Shown one piece after another: positions 24,805-33,691 of a stretch of DNA of 64,000 bases (positions are counted from its first letter, which is position 1; each line of letters opens with the position of its first letter). Where the stretch lies: contig JBBQZP010000004.1 of NCBI GenBank assembly GCA_038207585.1, positions 62,001 through 126,000 of the forward strand, given 5' to 3'. Position numbers and translations under genes: made by a program. The stretch is from JBBQZP01 sp038207585 (GTDB lineage: Bacteria; Pseudomonadota; Alphaproteobacteria; Rhodobacterales; Rhodobacteraceae). The notes under the pieces are model-generated. The model was not told the DNA's origin and made no database searches. It worked only from the letters and a program-made list of their open reading frames with translations.

Positions 24805-25503
24805 TTAGAAGTTGATCGGCTCCAGCACTTCGGGTTCGATAACCGCGACACCGGGACGCAGGCCTGCGCGCAGGGCGTCGGCGTTCTGCTCCAACGCCGG
24901 GAAGGTCTTGTAATGACAGGGGATGACGGTCGTGAAGTTGAAAAACTTGTTCGCCGCAAATGCCGCGCGCTTCATGTCCATCGTGTAATGCCCGCCTGCG
25001 CACAGGATGCCGATATCGGGTTTGTGGTATTCGGCCATCCAGCCCATATCGGCCATGATGTCGGTATCGCCCGAGACGTAAATCACATGGCCCTCACCCT
25101 CGATCATGAAGCCCGCCTCGGAGCCTGCGTGCAGGGGTGCGCCGCCTTTGAAATCAATGCTGGATGAATGAACGGCGTTTACCAGTGTCACCTTTGCGCC
25201 GTTCAGATCAATCGTGCCGCCCTTGCCGAACCGGATGCTTTCCACGCCATCATTGGTGGCGCACCAGTCAGCCAGCTCGTGAATCGCTGCAATCGGGATG
25301 CCCCGTTCCTTGGCAATGCCCAAGGCATTTCCGGCATGATCGCCGTGGCCGTGGGTCAGCAGGATATGGGAGGCACCCGACGTTGCCTCATCCTCGCGCC
25401 CTGCCGGGAAGGACGGGTTGCCGGTGAACCACGGGTCGATCAGAAGCACCGCGCCCTCGATCTCGATCCGGAAACCGGAGTGTCCTAGCCATGTGATTTT
25501 CAT
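24805..25503 (-). CDS. Metal-dependent hydrolase, UPF0173 (beta-lactamase fold)
   Basis: A 232-residue metallo-beta-lactamase-fold protein starting MKITWLGHSGFRIEIEG. The metal motif is THGHGDHAGNA, with further ligands in VNAVHSSS, VSGDTDI and the C-terminal IPCHYKTFP. Substrate of this family is not established. GAGGG six bases before ATG 25503 fixes the start, so the much longer open frame upstream, which runs through the gatC promoter and into gatC, is not used. Convergent with tadA, 15 bp apart. Confidence 0.9.
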   Translation of the reverse strand: MKITWLGHSGFRIEIEGAVLLIDPWFTGNPSFPAGREDEATSGASHILLTHGHGDHAGNALGIAKERGIPIAAIHELADWCATNDGVESIRFGKGGTIDLNGAKVTLVNAVHSSSIDFKGGAPLHAGSEAGFMIEGEGHVIYVSGDTDIMADMGWMAEYHKPDIGILCAGGHYTMDMKRAAFAANKFFNFTTVIPCHYKTFPALEQNADALRAGLRPGVAVIEPEVLEPINF

Positions 25504-25681
25504 CTGTGCCCTCATTCCTGCATGATTTCGCACAGAGCTAGGGTGCGGGCCGCGCCAAGGCAATGATGGCCCTTTGCACAGAAAGGCGCGAACCCTGTGC
25601 GGCGGGGTTTTCGGACCGTCTGCCGCTTGCAGCGCCGGGCGGGCGGCGATAAACGGGGGCAATGTATTTGAAGGGGCTCCG

Positions 25682-25969
25682 ATGGCGATTGATGTCGAAA
25701 CCGCGCGCCGTGTCGCGAAACTTGCCCGGATCCGGGTGGAGGAAAGCGATCTTGCCGCCCTTGCGGGTGAACTGAACGGGATCGTGGCGTTCATGGAGCA
25801 GTTGAACGAGGTTGACGTTGAAGGCGTGGAACCAATGACATCGGTCACACCGATGCGCCTTGCCCGCCGCGCCGATGTGGTGACCGACGGCGAGCAGCAG
25901 CGGGCCGTTCTGGCCAATGCGCCCGACGCGCGTGAGGGATTCTTTGCCGTGCCGAAGGTGGTGGAATGA
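25682..25969 (+). CDS. gatC: Asp-tRNA(Asn)/Glu-tRNA(Gln) amidotransferase subunit C
   Basis: A 95-residue subunit starting MAIDVETARRVAKLARIRVE with the conserved LNGIVAFMEQLNEVDVEGVEP and the C-terminal FFAVPKVVE. GatC wraps around GatA/GatB and stabilises the heterotrimer that amidates misacylated Glu- or Asp-tRNA. Its stop overlaps the gatA start (ATGA). gatB is not in this window. Confidence 0.95.
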   Translation: MAIDVETARRVAKLARIRVEESDLAALAGELNGIVAFMEQLNEVDVEGVEPMTSVTPMRLARRADVVTDGEQQRAVLANAPDAREGFFAVPKVVE

Positions 25970-27444
25970 CCGCGAACACCCTGACCATTGCCGCCGCGCG
26001 CGACGCCTTGCGCAACCGCGAGATCACGGCAGTTGATCTGACCATGTCGTGCCTGACGGCGATTGATGCGGGCGACGCTCTGGGCGCGTTCGTGCACAAG
26101 ACTCCGGAACTGGCATTGGAGCAGGCGCGGGCGGCGGATGCACGGTTGGCTGCGGGGGATGCGCCCTCGATGTGCGGGATTCCGCTGGGGATTAAGGATC
26201 TGTTCTGCACCAAGGGGGTGCCGTCGCAGGCCGCGTCCAACATTCTGCGCGGCTTCAAGCCCGAATACGAATCGACCGTGACCGAAAAGCTGTTCGGCGC
26301 GGGTGCCGTGATGCTGGGCAAGCTGAACATGGACGAATTTGCGATGGGGTCATCGAACGAATCGTCGTGCTATGGCCCGGTGGTGAACCCGTGGCGCAGC
26401 GACGACCGCGAATTGACGCCGGGCGGGTCATCGGGCGGGTCTGCCAGTGCGGTTGCCGCCGATCTGTGCCTTGGGGCGACCGGCACCGATACCGGCGGGT
26501 CGATCCGCCAGCCTGCGGCCTTTACCGGCATCGTGGGGATCAAGCCGACTTACGGTCGCGTCAGCCGCTGGGGGATCGTTGCCTTTGCGTCGAGCCTTGA
26601 TCAGGCCGGGCCGATGACGAAATCGGTGACGGATGCCGCGATATTCCTTGGTGCCATGGCGGGCCATGACCCCAAAGACAGCACCAGCGCCGATCTGGCG
26701 GTGCCCGATTTCGAGGCGGCACTGACCGGCGATATTCGAGGCAAAAAGATCGGCATCCCGCGCGAATACCGTATGGACGGCATGCCCGCCGAGATTGAAT
26801 CGCTGTGGGCCAAGGGCCGCGAGATGATGCGTGATGCGGGGGCGGAACTGGTAGATATCAGCCTGCCGCACACGAAATACGCGCTGCCCGCCTATTATGT
26901 GATCGCACCTGCCGAGGCGTCGTCGAACCTCGCCCGCTATGACGGGGTGCGCTACGGGCATCGCGCAAAACTGGCGCAGGGCGATGGCATCACCGAGATG
27001 TACGAAAAGACCCGCGCCGAAGGCTTCGGGCACGAGGTGCAGCGCCGCGTGATGATCGGCACCTATGTGCTGTCGGCGGGGTTTTACGACGCCTATTACA
27101 ACCGTGCCCGCAAGGTCCGCGCATTGATCAAGCGCGATTTCGAACAGGCGTTTGCCGCCGGGATCGACGCCATTCTGACGCCTGCCACGCCCACAGCGGC
27201 CTTTGGGCTGGGCGAGATGACCAACGCCGACCCCGTGCAGATGTATCTGAACGATGTTTTTACCGTCACGGTGAACCTTGCGGGCCTTCCGGGCGTTAGT
27301 GTGCCGATGGGGCTGAACGCCGACGGTCTGCCACTTGGGCTGCAACTGATCGGGCGGCCTTGGGACGAGGGCGATCTTTTGAATCACGCCTATGTGCTGG
27401 AGCGGGCGGCGGGCTTTGTGGCAAAGCCTGCGAAATGGTGGTAG
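25966..27444 (+). CDS. gatA: Asp-tRNA(Asn)/Glu-tRNA(Gln) amidotransferase subunit A
   Basis: A 492-residue glutamine amidase subunit. The amidase signature GGSSGGSASAVAADLCLGATG contains the catalytic cis-Ser and Ser nucleophile, and IPLGIKDLFCTKG contains the catalytic Lys. Length is normal. It releases ammonia from glutamine and channels it to GatB. The strict pairing with gatC here and the absence of a glutaminyl-tRNA synthetase in the window fit the indirect pathway normal in alphaproteobacteria. Confidence 0.96.
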   Translation: MTANTLTIAAARDALRNREITAVDLTMSCLTAIDAGDALGAFVHKTPELALEQARAADARLAAGDAPSMCGIPLGIKDLFCTKGVPSQAASNILRGFKPEYESTVTEKLFGAGAVMLGKLNMDEFAMGSSNESSCYGPVVNPWRSDDRELTPGGSSGGSASAVAADLCLGATGTDTGGSIRQPAAFTGIVGIKPTYGRVSRWGIVAFASSLDQAGPMTKSVTDAAIFLGAMAGHDPKDSTSADLAVPDFEAALTGDIRGKKIGIPREYRMDGMPAEIESLWAKGREMMRDAGAELVDISLPHTKYALPAYYVIAPAEASSNLARYDGVRYGHRAKLAQGDGITEMYEKTRAEGFGHEVQRRVMIGTYVLSAGFYDAYYNRARKVRALIKRDFEQAFAAGIDAILTPATPTAAFGLGEMTNADPVQMYLNDVFTVTVNLAGLPGVSVPMGLNADGLPLGLQLIGRPWDEGDLLNHAYVLERAAGFVAKPAKWW

Positions 27445-27478
27445 GGGCACGTCTGATATGTCTTGCGAGGTAACTTTG

Positions 27479-28285
27479 ATGCGCGCGACCATTGCTTGCG
27501 TTCTGGCGGCCGCTCTTTCGGCCTGTGCGCCCGACCTGCCCGATTCGGGCACCGCAGGGCCGGGGTTCAGCGACTATGGCACCTACTTGCGCCAGCGTGA
27601 GGCCGCGTTGCAGAACGGAACACCTGCGCCTTTGGCCCCGGTGGGCGGCTTTGGCCAAGGCGCGCCGGTCCAACCCCTGAACACGCAACCGGTGTTTTCA
27701 ACAGAGTCGGTTGGGGCTGCTATTGATGCCGCCGATCCTGCGAATACCAACGCCGACGGAGGCTTGCAGGGCCGCATCATCGGGCAAGACCCGGTGGGGC
27801 AACCTTTGTCGGCGACCGTGCCGCCCTTGGTGGCGGTTGATCCGAACCGGCCGCGCGGCGATGCGCCCTTGGGTATTGCGCCGCAATCGGGCGAAGTGAA
27901 CCCCAATAATTCCGGCATTTCGGATGAACAGGAGTTCGGCGCGGTGTCGTCACGCGAAACCATTCAGAGCGACAAGGAACGGATCGCCCGCAACCGTTCG
28001 CAATACGAAGTCGTTCAGCCCGGAGCCTTGCCGCAGCGGCCTGCCGACACCGGGCCCAATATCGTGAAATTCGCGCTGGCAACGACCCACGCGCCGGGGA
28101 CCAAGGTTTACAAGCGCAGCGGATTGCAGATCTCGGGCAATTCCGCGTGCCGCAAATATGCCTCGCCCGATCTTGCGCAAGAGGCGTTCCTGTCGTCGGG
28201 CGGGCCGGACAATGACCGCAAGGGCCTTGATCCCGATGGCGACGGCTATGCCTGTTCGTGGGATCCGCGACCGTTCCGGAACTGA
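27479..28285 (+). CDS. Lipoprotein with C-terminal excalibur-like domain
   Basis: A 268-residue envelope protein. The signal peptide ends in the lipobox LSAC (Cys 15). A long low-complexity Pro/Ala/Gly/Asn stretch (about 20-190) precedes a C-terminal module with SACRKYAS and GLDPDGDGYACSWDP, an EF-hand-like calcium loop bounded by cysteines as in excalibur domains. Role unknown; such domains are seen in surface proteins and nucleases. GAGG eight bases before ATG 27479 sets the start. It lies 5 bp before an amidase gene and 34 bp after gatA. Confidence 0.75.
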   Translation: MRATIACVLAAALSACAPDLPDSGTAGPGFSDYGTYLRQREAALQNGTPAPLAPVGGFGQGAPVQPLNTQPVFSTESVGAAIDAADPANTNADGGLQGRIIGQDPVGQPLSATVPPLVAVDPNRPRGDAPLGIAPQSGEVNPNNSGISDEQEFGAVSSRETIQSDKERIARNRSQYEVVQPGALPQRPADTGPNIVKFALATTHAPGTKVYKRSGLQISGNSACRKYASPDLAQEAFLSSGGPDNDRKGLDPDGDGYACSWDPRPFRN

Positions 28286-28290
28286 CGCCC

Positions 28291-28971
28291 ATGCCCGGTC
28301 TTGCCGCGCACCCGTCGCCAAATTGCGGGCCGCGCCGGGGTGGGGTGCTGCCCGATATGGTGGTCTTGCATTACACTGCGATGATGACGTGCGACGCCGC
28401 GCGCGACCGGCTTTGTGACGCGCAGGCCGAGGTTTCGGCGCATTATCTGATTGCAGAAGATGGTACGGTGCACGCTTTGGTGCCTGAGGAATTGCGCGCC
28501 TGGCATGCGGGCGCTGGGGCTTGGGGGCAGGTGCGCGACGTCAACTCCCGCTCGATCGGGATTGAACTTGCGAATGATGGCGCGCAGGCTTTCCCCGAAC
28601 AGCAGATCGTGGCGCTTGAGGCGCTGTTGGCCGATATCCTGCACCGCTGGTCGATTGCGCCCGAACGGGTGATCGGCCACTCCGACATGGCGCCGGGCCG
28701 CAAATCCGACCCCGGCGCGCTGTTTCCGTGGGCCAGGCTGGCGCGGGCGGGGCTGTCGGTCTGGCCCGATATGGCCGGTGCGGGGACCTTGCCGTTTCAC
28801 GCCGCCGCCCGCGCCTTTGGCTACCCCGAGGTAGACCCCGAACTGGTGCTGGCGGCATTCCGTGTGCGGTTCCGACCCGGTGCCAGCGGCCCCGCGGATG
28901 CGATCGACACAGCACTTGCCAATGCGCTGGCCACCCGCTTTCCCGTTGACGTGACAACCGCCCAAGCGTAA
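28291..28971 (+). CDS. N-acetylmuramoyl-L-alanine amidase, AmpD-like
   Basis: A 226-residue Amidase_2 protein. Zinc ligands are seen as His in VVLHYTAM, and His and Asp/Cys-equivalent in VIGHSDMAPGRKSDPG; AWHAGAG and SIGIELAND belong to the fold. No signal peptide is evident, so it likely acts in the cytosol on anhydro-muropeptides during cell-wall recycling, as AmpD does. A C-terminal extension of about 60 residues (FGYPEVDPELVLAAFRVRF) resembles the peptidoglycan-binding-like tail of AmiD/AmpD relatives. Confidence 0.88.
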   Translation: MPGLAAHPSPNCGPRRGGVLPDMVVLHYTAMMTCDAARDRLCDAQAEVSAHYLIAEDGTVHALVPEELRAWHAGAGAWGQVRDVNSRSIGIELANDGAQAFPEQQIVALEALLADILHRWSIAPERVIGHSDMAPGRKSDPGALFPWARLARAGLSVWPDMAGAGTLPFHAAARAFGYPEVDPELVLAAFRVRFRPGASGPADAIDTALANALATRFPVDVTTAQA

Positions 28972-28981
28972 GCCGCCCCTT

Positions 28982-29384
28982 GCGCGGATGGCCGGATGAC
29001 CGCGGCCCCGGATCAAACCGGGGGCGAGGAAAGTCCGGGCTCCATGAAGTAAGGGTGCCGGGTAACGCCCGGCCGGGGTAACCCGAGGGAAAGCGCCACA
29101 GAGAAGAGACTGCCCCGCACGTCGGGGTGATGGTGAAACGGTGGGGTAAGAGCCCACCGCGGACCTGGCAACAGGGACGGCAAGGCAAGCCCCACCCGGA
29201 GCAATGCCGAATAGGGGCCTCGCGTGGGCTGATCGGGGCGCAAGCCGCGATATCGCCACAGGGATACATCAGCCCAGAGGTCCGGGTTGGCAGCTTGATC
29301 CTGTCGGTAACGGCAGGGCTAGAGGAATGGTCATCGACGAAGGGCAACCTTCCGAACAGAACCCGGCTTACAGGCCATCCGCGC
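28982..29384 (+). ncRNA. rnpB: RNase P RNA, class A
   Basis: Conserved RNase P RNA blocks are all present in order: gaggaaagtccgggctcc near 29029 (P4 5' side), a P8-P9-type ccacagagaagagactgcc, ggtgaaacggtggggtaaga near 29133, agaggaatggtcatcgacga near 29321 and acagaacccggctta near 29356 (P4 3' side). The ends pair as gcgcggatggcc (28982) with ggccatccgcgc (up to 29384), giving helix P1. About 403 nt is normal for an alphaproteobacterium. It is the catalytic RNA that matures tRNA 5' ends. Confidence 0.97.
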
Positions 29385-29497
29385 ATTTTGCTCTGTAACC
29401 CAAGGATCGGCGGGAATTGGCCGATCTGTTCGGCGTAACCGCCCGGTCACAGAATTCCTGATAAGCTGCACCCAACTGCAAAAGGGGGAGTCGCAGC

Positions 29498-30205
29498 ATG
29501 AGCTTTATCAAGACACTGGCCACACTTGCCGTCGGTTTTGCCGCCGCCAAGGGCTATCAGAAATTCCAGACCGGTGGCGGCATGGCGGGCATGAAAGGTG
29601 CGATGGGGCAGGCGGGCCAACCGGGCGGTCTGGCCGATACGCTTGGCGGCATGGCCGAGAGGATGGGCATTCCGGGGGCCACCGAGGCGACGCGCAAGGC
29701 GATGGGCCAGATGGGCAGCGCGGGCGTGCAGGGCGCGGATGCAGCACAGACCGGATGGGGCAACCTGATGGGCATGCTTACAGGTGCCACAGCGGCGGGC
29801 AGTGCGGCGGTGGCGGGCATGATGGGCAGTGCGGCCGAAGCCACGGGGATGGGCGAGGTTTCCGAGGCAAATGCCCGCCTGTTGATCCGCGCGATGATTC
29901 AGGCCGCAAAATCGGATGGCACCATCGACGCCGAGGAACGCGCCCGCATCATGGAGCATATCAAGGACGCAGGCGCGGATGAGATGGCCTTTGTGATGGA
30001 GCAGTTCGAGGCCCCGGTTGACCCGGTGGCCCTGGCCGCTGACACCGATGCCGCGATGCGCGCGCAGGTTTACGCTGTGTCGCTGATGGCGATCACCGCA
30101 GATACCGACGCCGAACGTAACTATCTGGATCGGCTTGCCACGGCGCTTGGCCTTGACGCGGCCACCCGCAGCGGACTGCATGCCGCACAGGGCATGACGG
30201 TTTAG
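29498..30205 (+). CDS. DUF533/TerB-like protein
   Basis: A 235-residue protein. A short hydrophobic start (MSFIKTLATLAVGFAAAKGY) and a Gly/Met-rich low-complexity middle (about 25-120) lead to a C-terminal helical module (about 125-235) with ARLLIRAMIQAAKSDGTIDA, DAEERARIM and YAVSLMAITADTDAERNYLD. The repeated (A)KSDGxIDxxE / ITADTDAE pattern is that of TerB-like helical domains in DUF533. Probably membrane-attached; function unknown. Strong GGGGGAG before the start. Stem ggcgggcg/cgcccgcc at 30232-30263 may end its transcript. Confidence 0.75.
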   Translation: MSFIKTLATLAVGFAAAKGYQKFQTGGGMAGMKGAMGQAGQPGGLADTLGGMAERMGIPGATEATRKAMGQMGSAGVQGADAAQTGWGNLMGMLTGATAAGSAAVAGMMGSAAEATGMGEVSEANARLLIRAMIQAAKSDGTIDAEERARIMEHIKDAGADEMAFVMEQFEAPVDPVALAADTDAAMRAQVYAVSLMAITADTDAERNYLDRLATALGLDAATRSGLHAAQGMTV

Positions 30206-30333
30206 GCGCAATTCGCACGGGTTCTTGCGCAGGCGGGCGCTTTCGCGGTTGACTCCGCCCGCCCCATGCGTAAAACGCGGGCTTCAAGAATTCTGCGGGG
30301 GGCGCTGACCCCCCGGCTTTTGGAGATGCGACG

Positions 30334-30501
30334 ATGGCCAAACCGGCGACGATCAAGATCCGTCTGAACTCGACGGCGGGCACCGGGCACTTCTATGTGA
30401 CCAAGAAAAACGCCCGGACGATGACCGAAAAGATGTCGGTCCGTAAATATGACCCCGTAAAGCGGGAGCATGTCGAATACAAGGAAGGCAAGATCAAGTA
30501 A
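30334..30501 (+). CDS. rpmG: 50S ribosomal protein L33
   Basis: A 55-residue protein starting MAKPATIKIRLNSTAG and ending HVEYKEGKIK, matching L33 over its whole length. It lacks the CxxC pairs of zinc-binding L33, so it is the zinc-independent form. The ATG is preceded by GGAG with good spacing, and a strong intrinsic terminator follows 25 bp after the stop. Confidence 0.96.
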   Translation: MAKPATIKIRLNSTAGTGHFYVTKKNARTMTEKMSVRKYDPVKREHVEYKEGKIK

Positions 30502-30525
30502 GATCTGCCCTATTGTTTGTGTATT

Positions 30526-30550
30526 GGCCGCGCCCCGTGCGCGGCCTTTT
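30526..30550 (+). terminator. Intrinsic terminator after rpmG
   Basis: Perfect 8-bp stem ggccgcgc/gcgcggcc (30526-30533, 30539-30546) with loop cccgt, followed by tttt. It closes the rpmG transcript. Confidence 0.85.
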
Positions 30551-30601
30551 GCATTATGGAGTCGCTTGCCGTTTGGCTTTGCAGCACCATTTTGCCGGAT
30601 T

Positions 30602-31129
30602 ATGGCCCGCACCCTGACCCTTCGTCCCGCGACCCCTGCCGATCTTGCGGCGGTCGATCTGTTGCTGTCGCGCAGCTATCCGCGCTTGCTGGCCGCTGAT
30701 TATCCCCCTTCGGTCATGGTGACGGCGCTGCCGATCATCAGCCGTGCGCGACCCGAGCTGCTGGCCTCGGGGCGGTATTTCGTAGCAGTCGATGCAGAGG
30801 GAAGGATTCTGGGCGCCGGAGGGTGGAGCGGGGCCGCCCCCGGCCCGTCAGACCAGCCCGAGGCCGAGGCCATGCGCGCCAGCATCGGCCATATCCGGCA
30901 TTTTGCGACCGACCCTGCGGCCCTGCGGCGTGGCATCGGGCGGGCGCTGATGGCGCGGGTCACTGCACAGGCGCGCGGGGTCGGTATGGTGCAGCTTGAT
31001 TGCCTGTCGACCCGCACGGCGGTGCCGTTCTATGCGTCCTGCGGGTTTCGCGACTTGGGGCCAGTGAACGTGGCCCTGCGCCCCGGTATCGACTTTCCAG
31101 CGGTGCGGATGATCTGCGATCTGCCATGA
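30602..31129 (+). CDS. GNAT-family N-acetyltransferase
   Basis: A 175-residue acetyltransferase-fold protein starting MARTLTLRPATPADLAAVD. The acetyl-CoA loop is seen as FATDPAALRRGIGRALMA (motif A, R-x-x-G-x-G/A equivalent RRGIGRA), and LDCLSTRTAVPFYASCGF is motif B with the usual F-Y. Substrate unknown. The longer open frame upstream passes through the rpmG terminator and is not used. No clear ribosome site precedes the ATG, so expression may be low or leaderless. Confidence 0.82.
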   Translation: MARTLTLRPATPADLAAVDLLLSRSYPRLLAADYPPSVMVTALPIISRARPELLASGRYFVAVDAEGRILGAGGWSGAAPGPSDQPEAEAMRASIGHIRHFATDPAALRRGIGRALMARVTAQARGVGMVQLDCLSTRTAVPFYASCGFRDLGPVNVALRPGIDFPAVRMICDLP

Positions 31130-31133
31130 AAAA

Positions 31134-31155
31134 GGGCCGGCGTTTCCACCGGCCC
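31134..31155. terminator. Bidirectional hairpin between convergent genes
   Basis: gggccgg (31134-31140) pairs with ccggccc (31149-31155) around an 8-base loop, with an A-run before it (aaaaa) that becomes a T-run for the Bax inhibitor-1 transcript on the minus strand. Serves both converging genes, more strongly the minus one. Confidence 0.7.
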
Positions 31156-31177
31156 CGTTCGCGTCATGTCTGTGCGA

Positions 31178-31957
31178 TTATTCGCGGTTGCCCAGAAAGC
31201 TGAGCAGGAACATGAACATGTTGATGAAGTCGAGATAGAGCCGCAGCGCGCCCATGATCGCAGACTTGCCCAGCCATTCCTGATCGGCTTGCCCGGCATG
31301 CGCCACATATTCGGTCTTGATCGACTGCGTGTCATAGGCGGTCAGGCCAGCAAAGATCAGCACGCCGATCGTCGAGATTGCGAAGGCCAGTGCCGATGAC
31401 GCGAGGAAGATGTTGACGACCATCGCAACGATAAGGCCGATCAGACCCATCATCAGGAAGGTGCCCATCGCCGACAGGTCACGCTTGGTGGTGTAGCCGT
31501 AAAGCGAAAGGCCCGCAAAAGCGACGGCGGTGATCAGGAAGGTCTGCGCAATGGATGCTCCCGTGAAGACCAGAAAGATCGAGCTGATCGAGATACCCAT
31601 CAGTGCCGCGTAGACGTAGAAGAACAGTTGTGCGGCGCCCTGGCTAAGCCGGTTGATCATCGCCGAGAATGCAAAGACCATAACCAGCGGGGCGAACATG
31701 ACGACCCATTTCAGCGGTGACAGATAAAGTGTCGCGCCAAGCTGGGACAGCATTGTGCCATTCGACAGCTGCGTCACCGCCAGCGCTGGGTCGGTTGTCA
31801 CCGCAAGGCCCGAGATGCCCCATGCGGCAGCACCGGTCAGCAGCATGCCCACGGACATCAATCCGTAGACCTTGTTCATGTGGGCGCGAAGGCCCTCGTC
31901 GATGGCCGCTGTCCGGGCACCTGCGCCGACCGAGCGGATGTCTTGATATTCAGCCAT
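31178..31957 (-). CDS. Bax inhibitor-1/YccA-family membrane protein
   Basis: A 259-residue inner-membrane protein with seven hydrophobic segments after a 30-residue cytosolic N-terminus. Family marks include KVYGLMSVGMLLTG, SLYGYTTKRDLSAMGTFLMM and, at the C-terminus, AYDTQSIK and RLYLDFINMFMFLLSFLG with the conserved acidic residues of the last helices. Bacterial relatives leak calcium in a pH-dependent manner or control FtsH (YccA). GGAGG five bases before the ATG. Stands alone between terminators. Confidence 0.92.
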   Translation of the reverse strand: MAEYQDIRSVGAGARTAAIDEGLRAHMNKVYGLMSVGMLLTGAAAWGISGLAVTTDPALAVTQLSNGTMLSQLGATLYLSPLKWVVMFAPLVMVFAFSAMINRLSQGAAQLFFYVYAALMGISISSIFLVFTGASIAQTFLITAVAFAGLSLYGYTTKRDLSAMGTFLMMGLIGLIVAMVVNIFLASSALAFAISTIGVLIFAGLTAYDTQSIKTEYVAHAGQADQEWLGKSAIMGALRLYLDFINMFMFLLSFLGNRE

Positions 31958-32099
31958 AAGAGCCTCCGATTAAGTTCATTTGACTGCCGCGCGTGTGTGC
32001 GAGGCAGCCTTGTTGGACATATCGGGAAGCAGTATCACGTTTTCAAGGATTTCCGACGAAAAACCTTTGCAACAGCCTCGGTTTCTCGTGCGTGCGCCT

Positions 32100-32330
32100 T
32101 CAGCGACGCAAACCCGTTGATGTATCCCACACCGGACGGGCACATTCGGCCAGCACTTCAGCCCGCGTCAGGCCGACATCGTAAAGCATCGCATCATCCA
32201 GACGGGCAAGGGCCGCGCGCTGTTGGCGCAGAACCAGCATGGCGGATACTGCGGCAAAGGCGCGCTCGACAAAGCCTGCGGACTGCACGCGGTGCGTGGT
32301 CAACTGGGCGGTGTGAATCGAGGCGAACAT
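32100..32330 (-). CDS. DUF1127 small protein
   Basis: A 76-residue protein with the DUF1127 core in its C-terminal half: QQRAALARLDDAMLYDVGLTRAEVLAE. These small Arg-rich proteins are numerous in alphaproteobacteria and some affect phosphate, carbon or RNA metabolism, but the role of this one is unknown. AAAGGAAAG before the ATG. It is divergent from a LysR regulator across 126 bp, so that regulator may control it. Confidence 0.85.
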   Translation of the reverse strand: MFASIHTAQLTTHRVQSAGFVERAFAAVSAMLVLRQQRAALARLDDAMLYDVGLTRAEVLAECARPVWDTSTGLRR

Positions 32331-32456
32331 GGTCTTTCCTTTCAGATTTCAATCGCGGGGCGACCTGCTGGTCCTTCTTCCCGCTTGATCCTTATGCCAT
32401 GTTCGTTCATATTTGAAAAATGAATGGTTTTGACCTTTAAAATCAAAGTTTGTGAT

Positions 32457-33320
32457 ATGAAGCGAAATCTTGACCTCACTGCCCTTCGGTCTTTCATGGC
32501 CATCGCCGATGCAGGCGGGGTGACCCGTGCGGCGGGGTTCCTGAACCTGACACAATCCGCGGTTTCCATGCAGATCAAGCGGTTGGAGGAGGTGTTGCAG
32601 GTGCCGCTTCTGGACCGCTCGGCGCGCAAGGTGGGGCTGACGGCGGCCGGCGAGCAGCTTTTGGGCTATGCCCGGCGCATCCTCTCGCTGAACGACGAGG
32701 CGTTTGGTCGCCTGACCCATGACGCGTATGAAGGCGAAGTTGTGCTGGGCGTGCCGCATGATATCGTTTACCCTGCGATCCCGCAGGCCTTGCAACGATT
32801 CAGCCGCGATTACCCCAAGATGCGCGTCACGCTGTTGTCATCGTTCACCCGCGTTCTGCAGGCGCAGTTTGCGCGCGGCGAATGTGATCTGATCCTGACC
32901 ACCGAAGATGAAGTGGGGACGGGCGGCGAAACGCTGGTCGACCTGCCGCTGATCTGGATCGGTGCGCCGGGCGGGTCGGTATGGCGCAACCGGCCCCTGC
33001 GCCTTGCGTACGAGCACAACTGCATTTTCCGCTCAGGTGTTCAGGCGGCGCTGGACCGGGCGGGCATTCCTTGGGAAATGGCCGTGGAAAGTGACAGCAC
33101 CCGTGCAATTGAGGCGTCGGTCAGCGCGGATCTTGCGGTTCATACCGTTCTTGCGGGATCGGAACCGCCCTATCTAGAACGCATAGCGCACGGCGGCCTG
33201 CTGCCCGATCTTGCCCGGATGAAGGTCAATCTTTATGTGGCTGACCCGGCGCATAGCCCGGCCGTGGATGCCTTGGCTGACATGATCCGGGCGGTGTACG
33301 CCAACCGCAGCGCGAGCTGA
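32457..33320 (+). CDS. LysR-family transcriptional regulator
   Basis: A 287-residue regulator. The winged helix-turn-helix is at 1-62 (LTALRSFMAIADAGGVTRAAGFLNLTQ then SAVSMQIKRLEEVL, with the usual QSAVS recognition start). The effector domain follows (GEVVLGVPHDIVYPAIPQAL, and ECDLILTTEDE). Substrate not known. No strong ribosome site precedes ATG 32457; an in-frame ATG at 32424 is less likely. The divergent DUF1127 gene shares its promoter region, a normal LysR target arrangement. Confidence 0.9.
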   Translation: MKRNLDLTALRSFMAIADAGGVTRAAGFLNLTQSAVSMQIKRLEEVLQVPLLDRSARKVGLTAAGEQLLGYARRILSLNDEAFGRLTHDAYEGEVVLGVPHDIVYPAIPQALQRFSRDYPKMRVTLLSSFTRVLQAQFARGECDLILTTEDEVGTGGETLVDLPLIWIGAPGGSVWRNRPLRLAYEHNCIFRSGVQAALDRAGIPWEMAVESDSTRAIEASVSADLAVHTVLAGSEPPYLERIAHGGLLPDLARMKVNLYVADPAHSPAVDALADMIRAVYANRSAS

Positions 33321-33411
33321 CGCCCCTCCCGTGCCGGCGATCCTGCCACTGTCCGGCCAACAGAATCAGGCGCGAACGGCGCAACGATCGCGCAAGTCCA
33401 GCGTGAATGCA

Positions 33412-33467
33412 TTGCATAATGCAAAAAATGACCCTAAAAAGTTGCAAAACGCATTTCATTTTGCAAC
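33412..33467. promoter_or_regulatory. Pair of TTGCA-type dyads in the 370-bp gap before the XRE regulator
   Basis: The gap 33321-33691 is AT-rich and holds no convincing gene. It contains the perfect dyad ttgcataatgcaa (33412-33424) and, 16 bp on, gttgcaaaa (33441-33449) inverted with ttttgcaac (33459-33467). Both share TTGCA half-sites, so they look like two operator sites for one DNA-binding protein, perhaps the XRE protein encoded downstream. No -35/-10 pair is clear. The rest of the gap shows nothing recognisable. Confidence 0.45.
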
Positions 33468-33691
33468 ACTCGTATAGCGCGAAAGGTGGTTAACTTCGAA
33501 ACCCTGTGGATGAAACCCGACCGGTTAATGAAAATACTTCTTCACCTGTATAATTGGACATATCCAAAAAGACAGGTTTCGCGCCGATTGTCGCCTTTGA
33601 TAAAAAACTTTGCAGAAAACTGCGGTCGCGCCCGGTTTGGCACGCTTTATGCTTATATAAATTGTGACTTACATCAGTGGAGCTTGCTAGA

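Noticed and set aside
25504..26097. Upstream extension of the UPF0173 hydrolase frame
   Set aside because: It is antisense to gatC and its promoter; GAGGG before ATG 25503 and the family N-terminus fix the start there.
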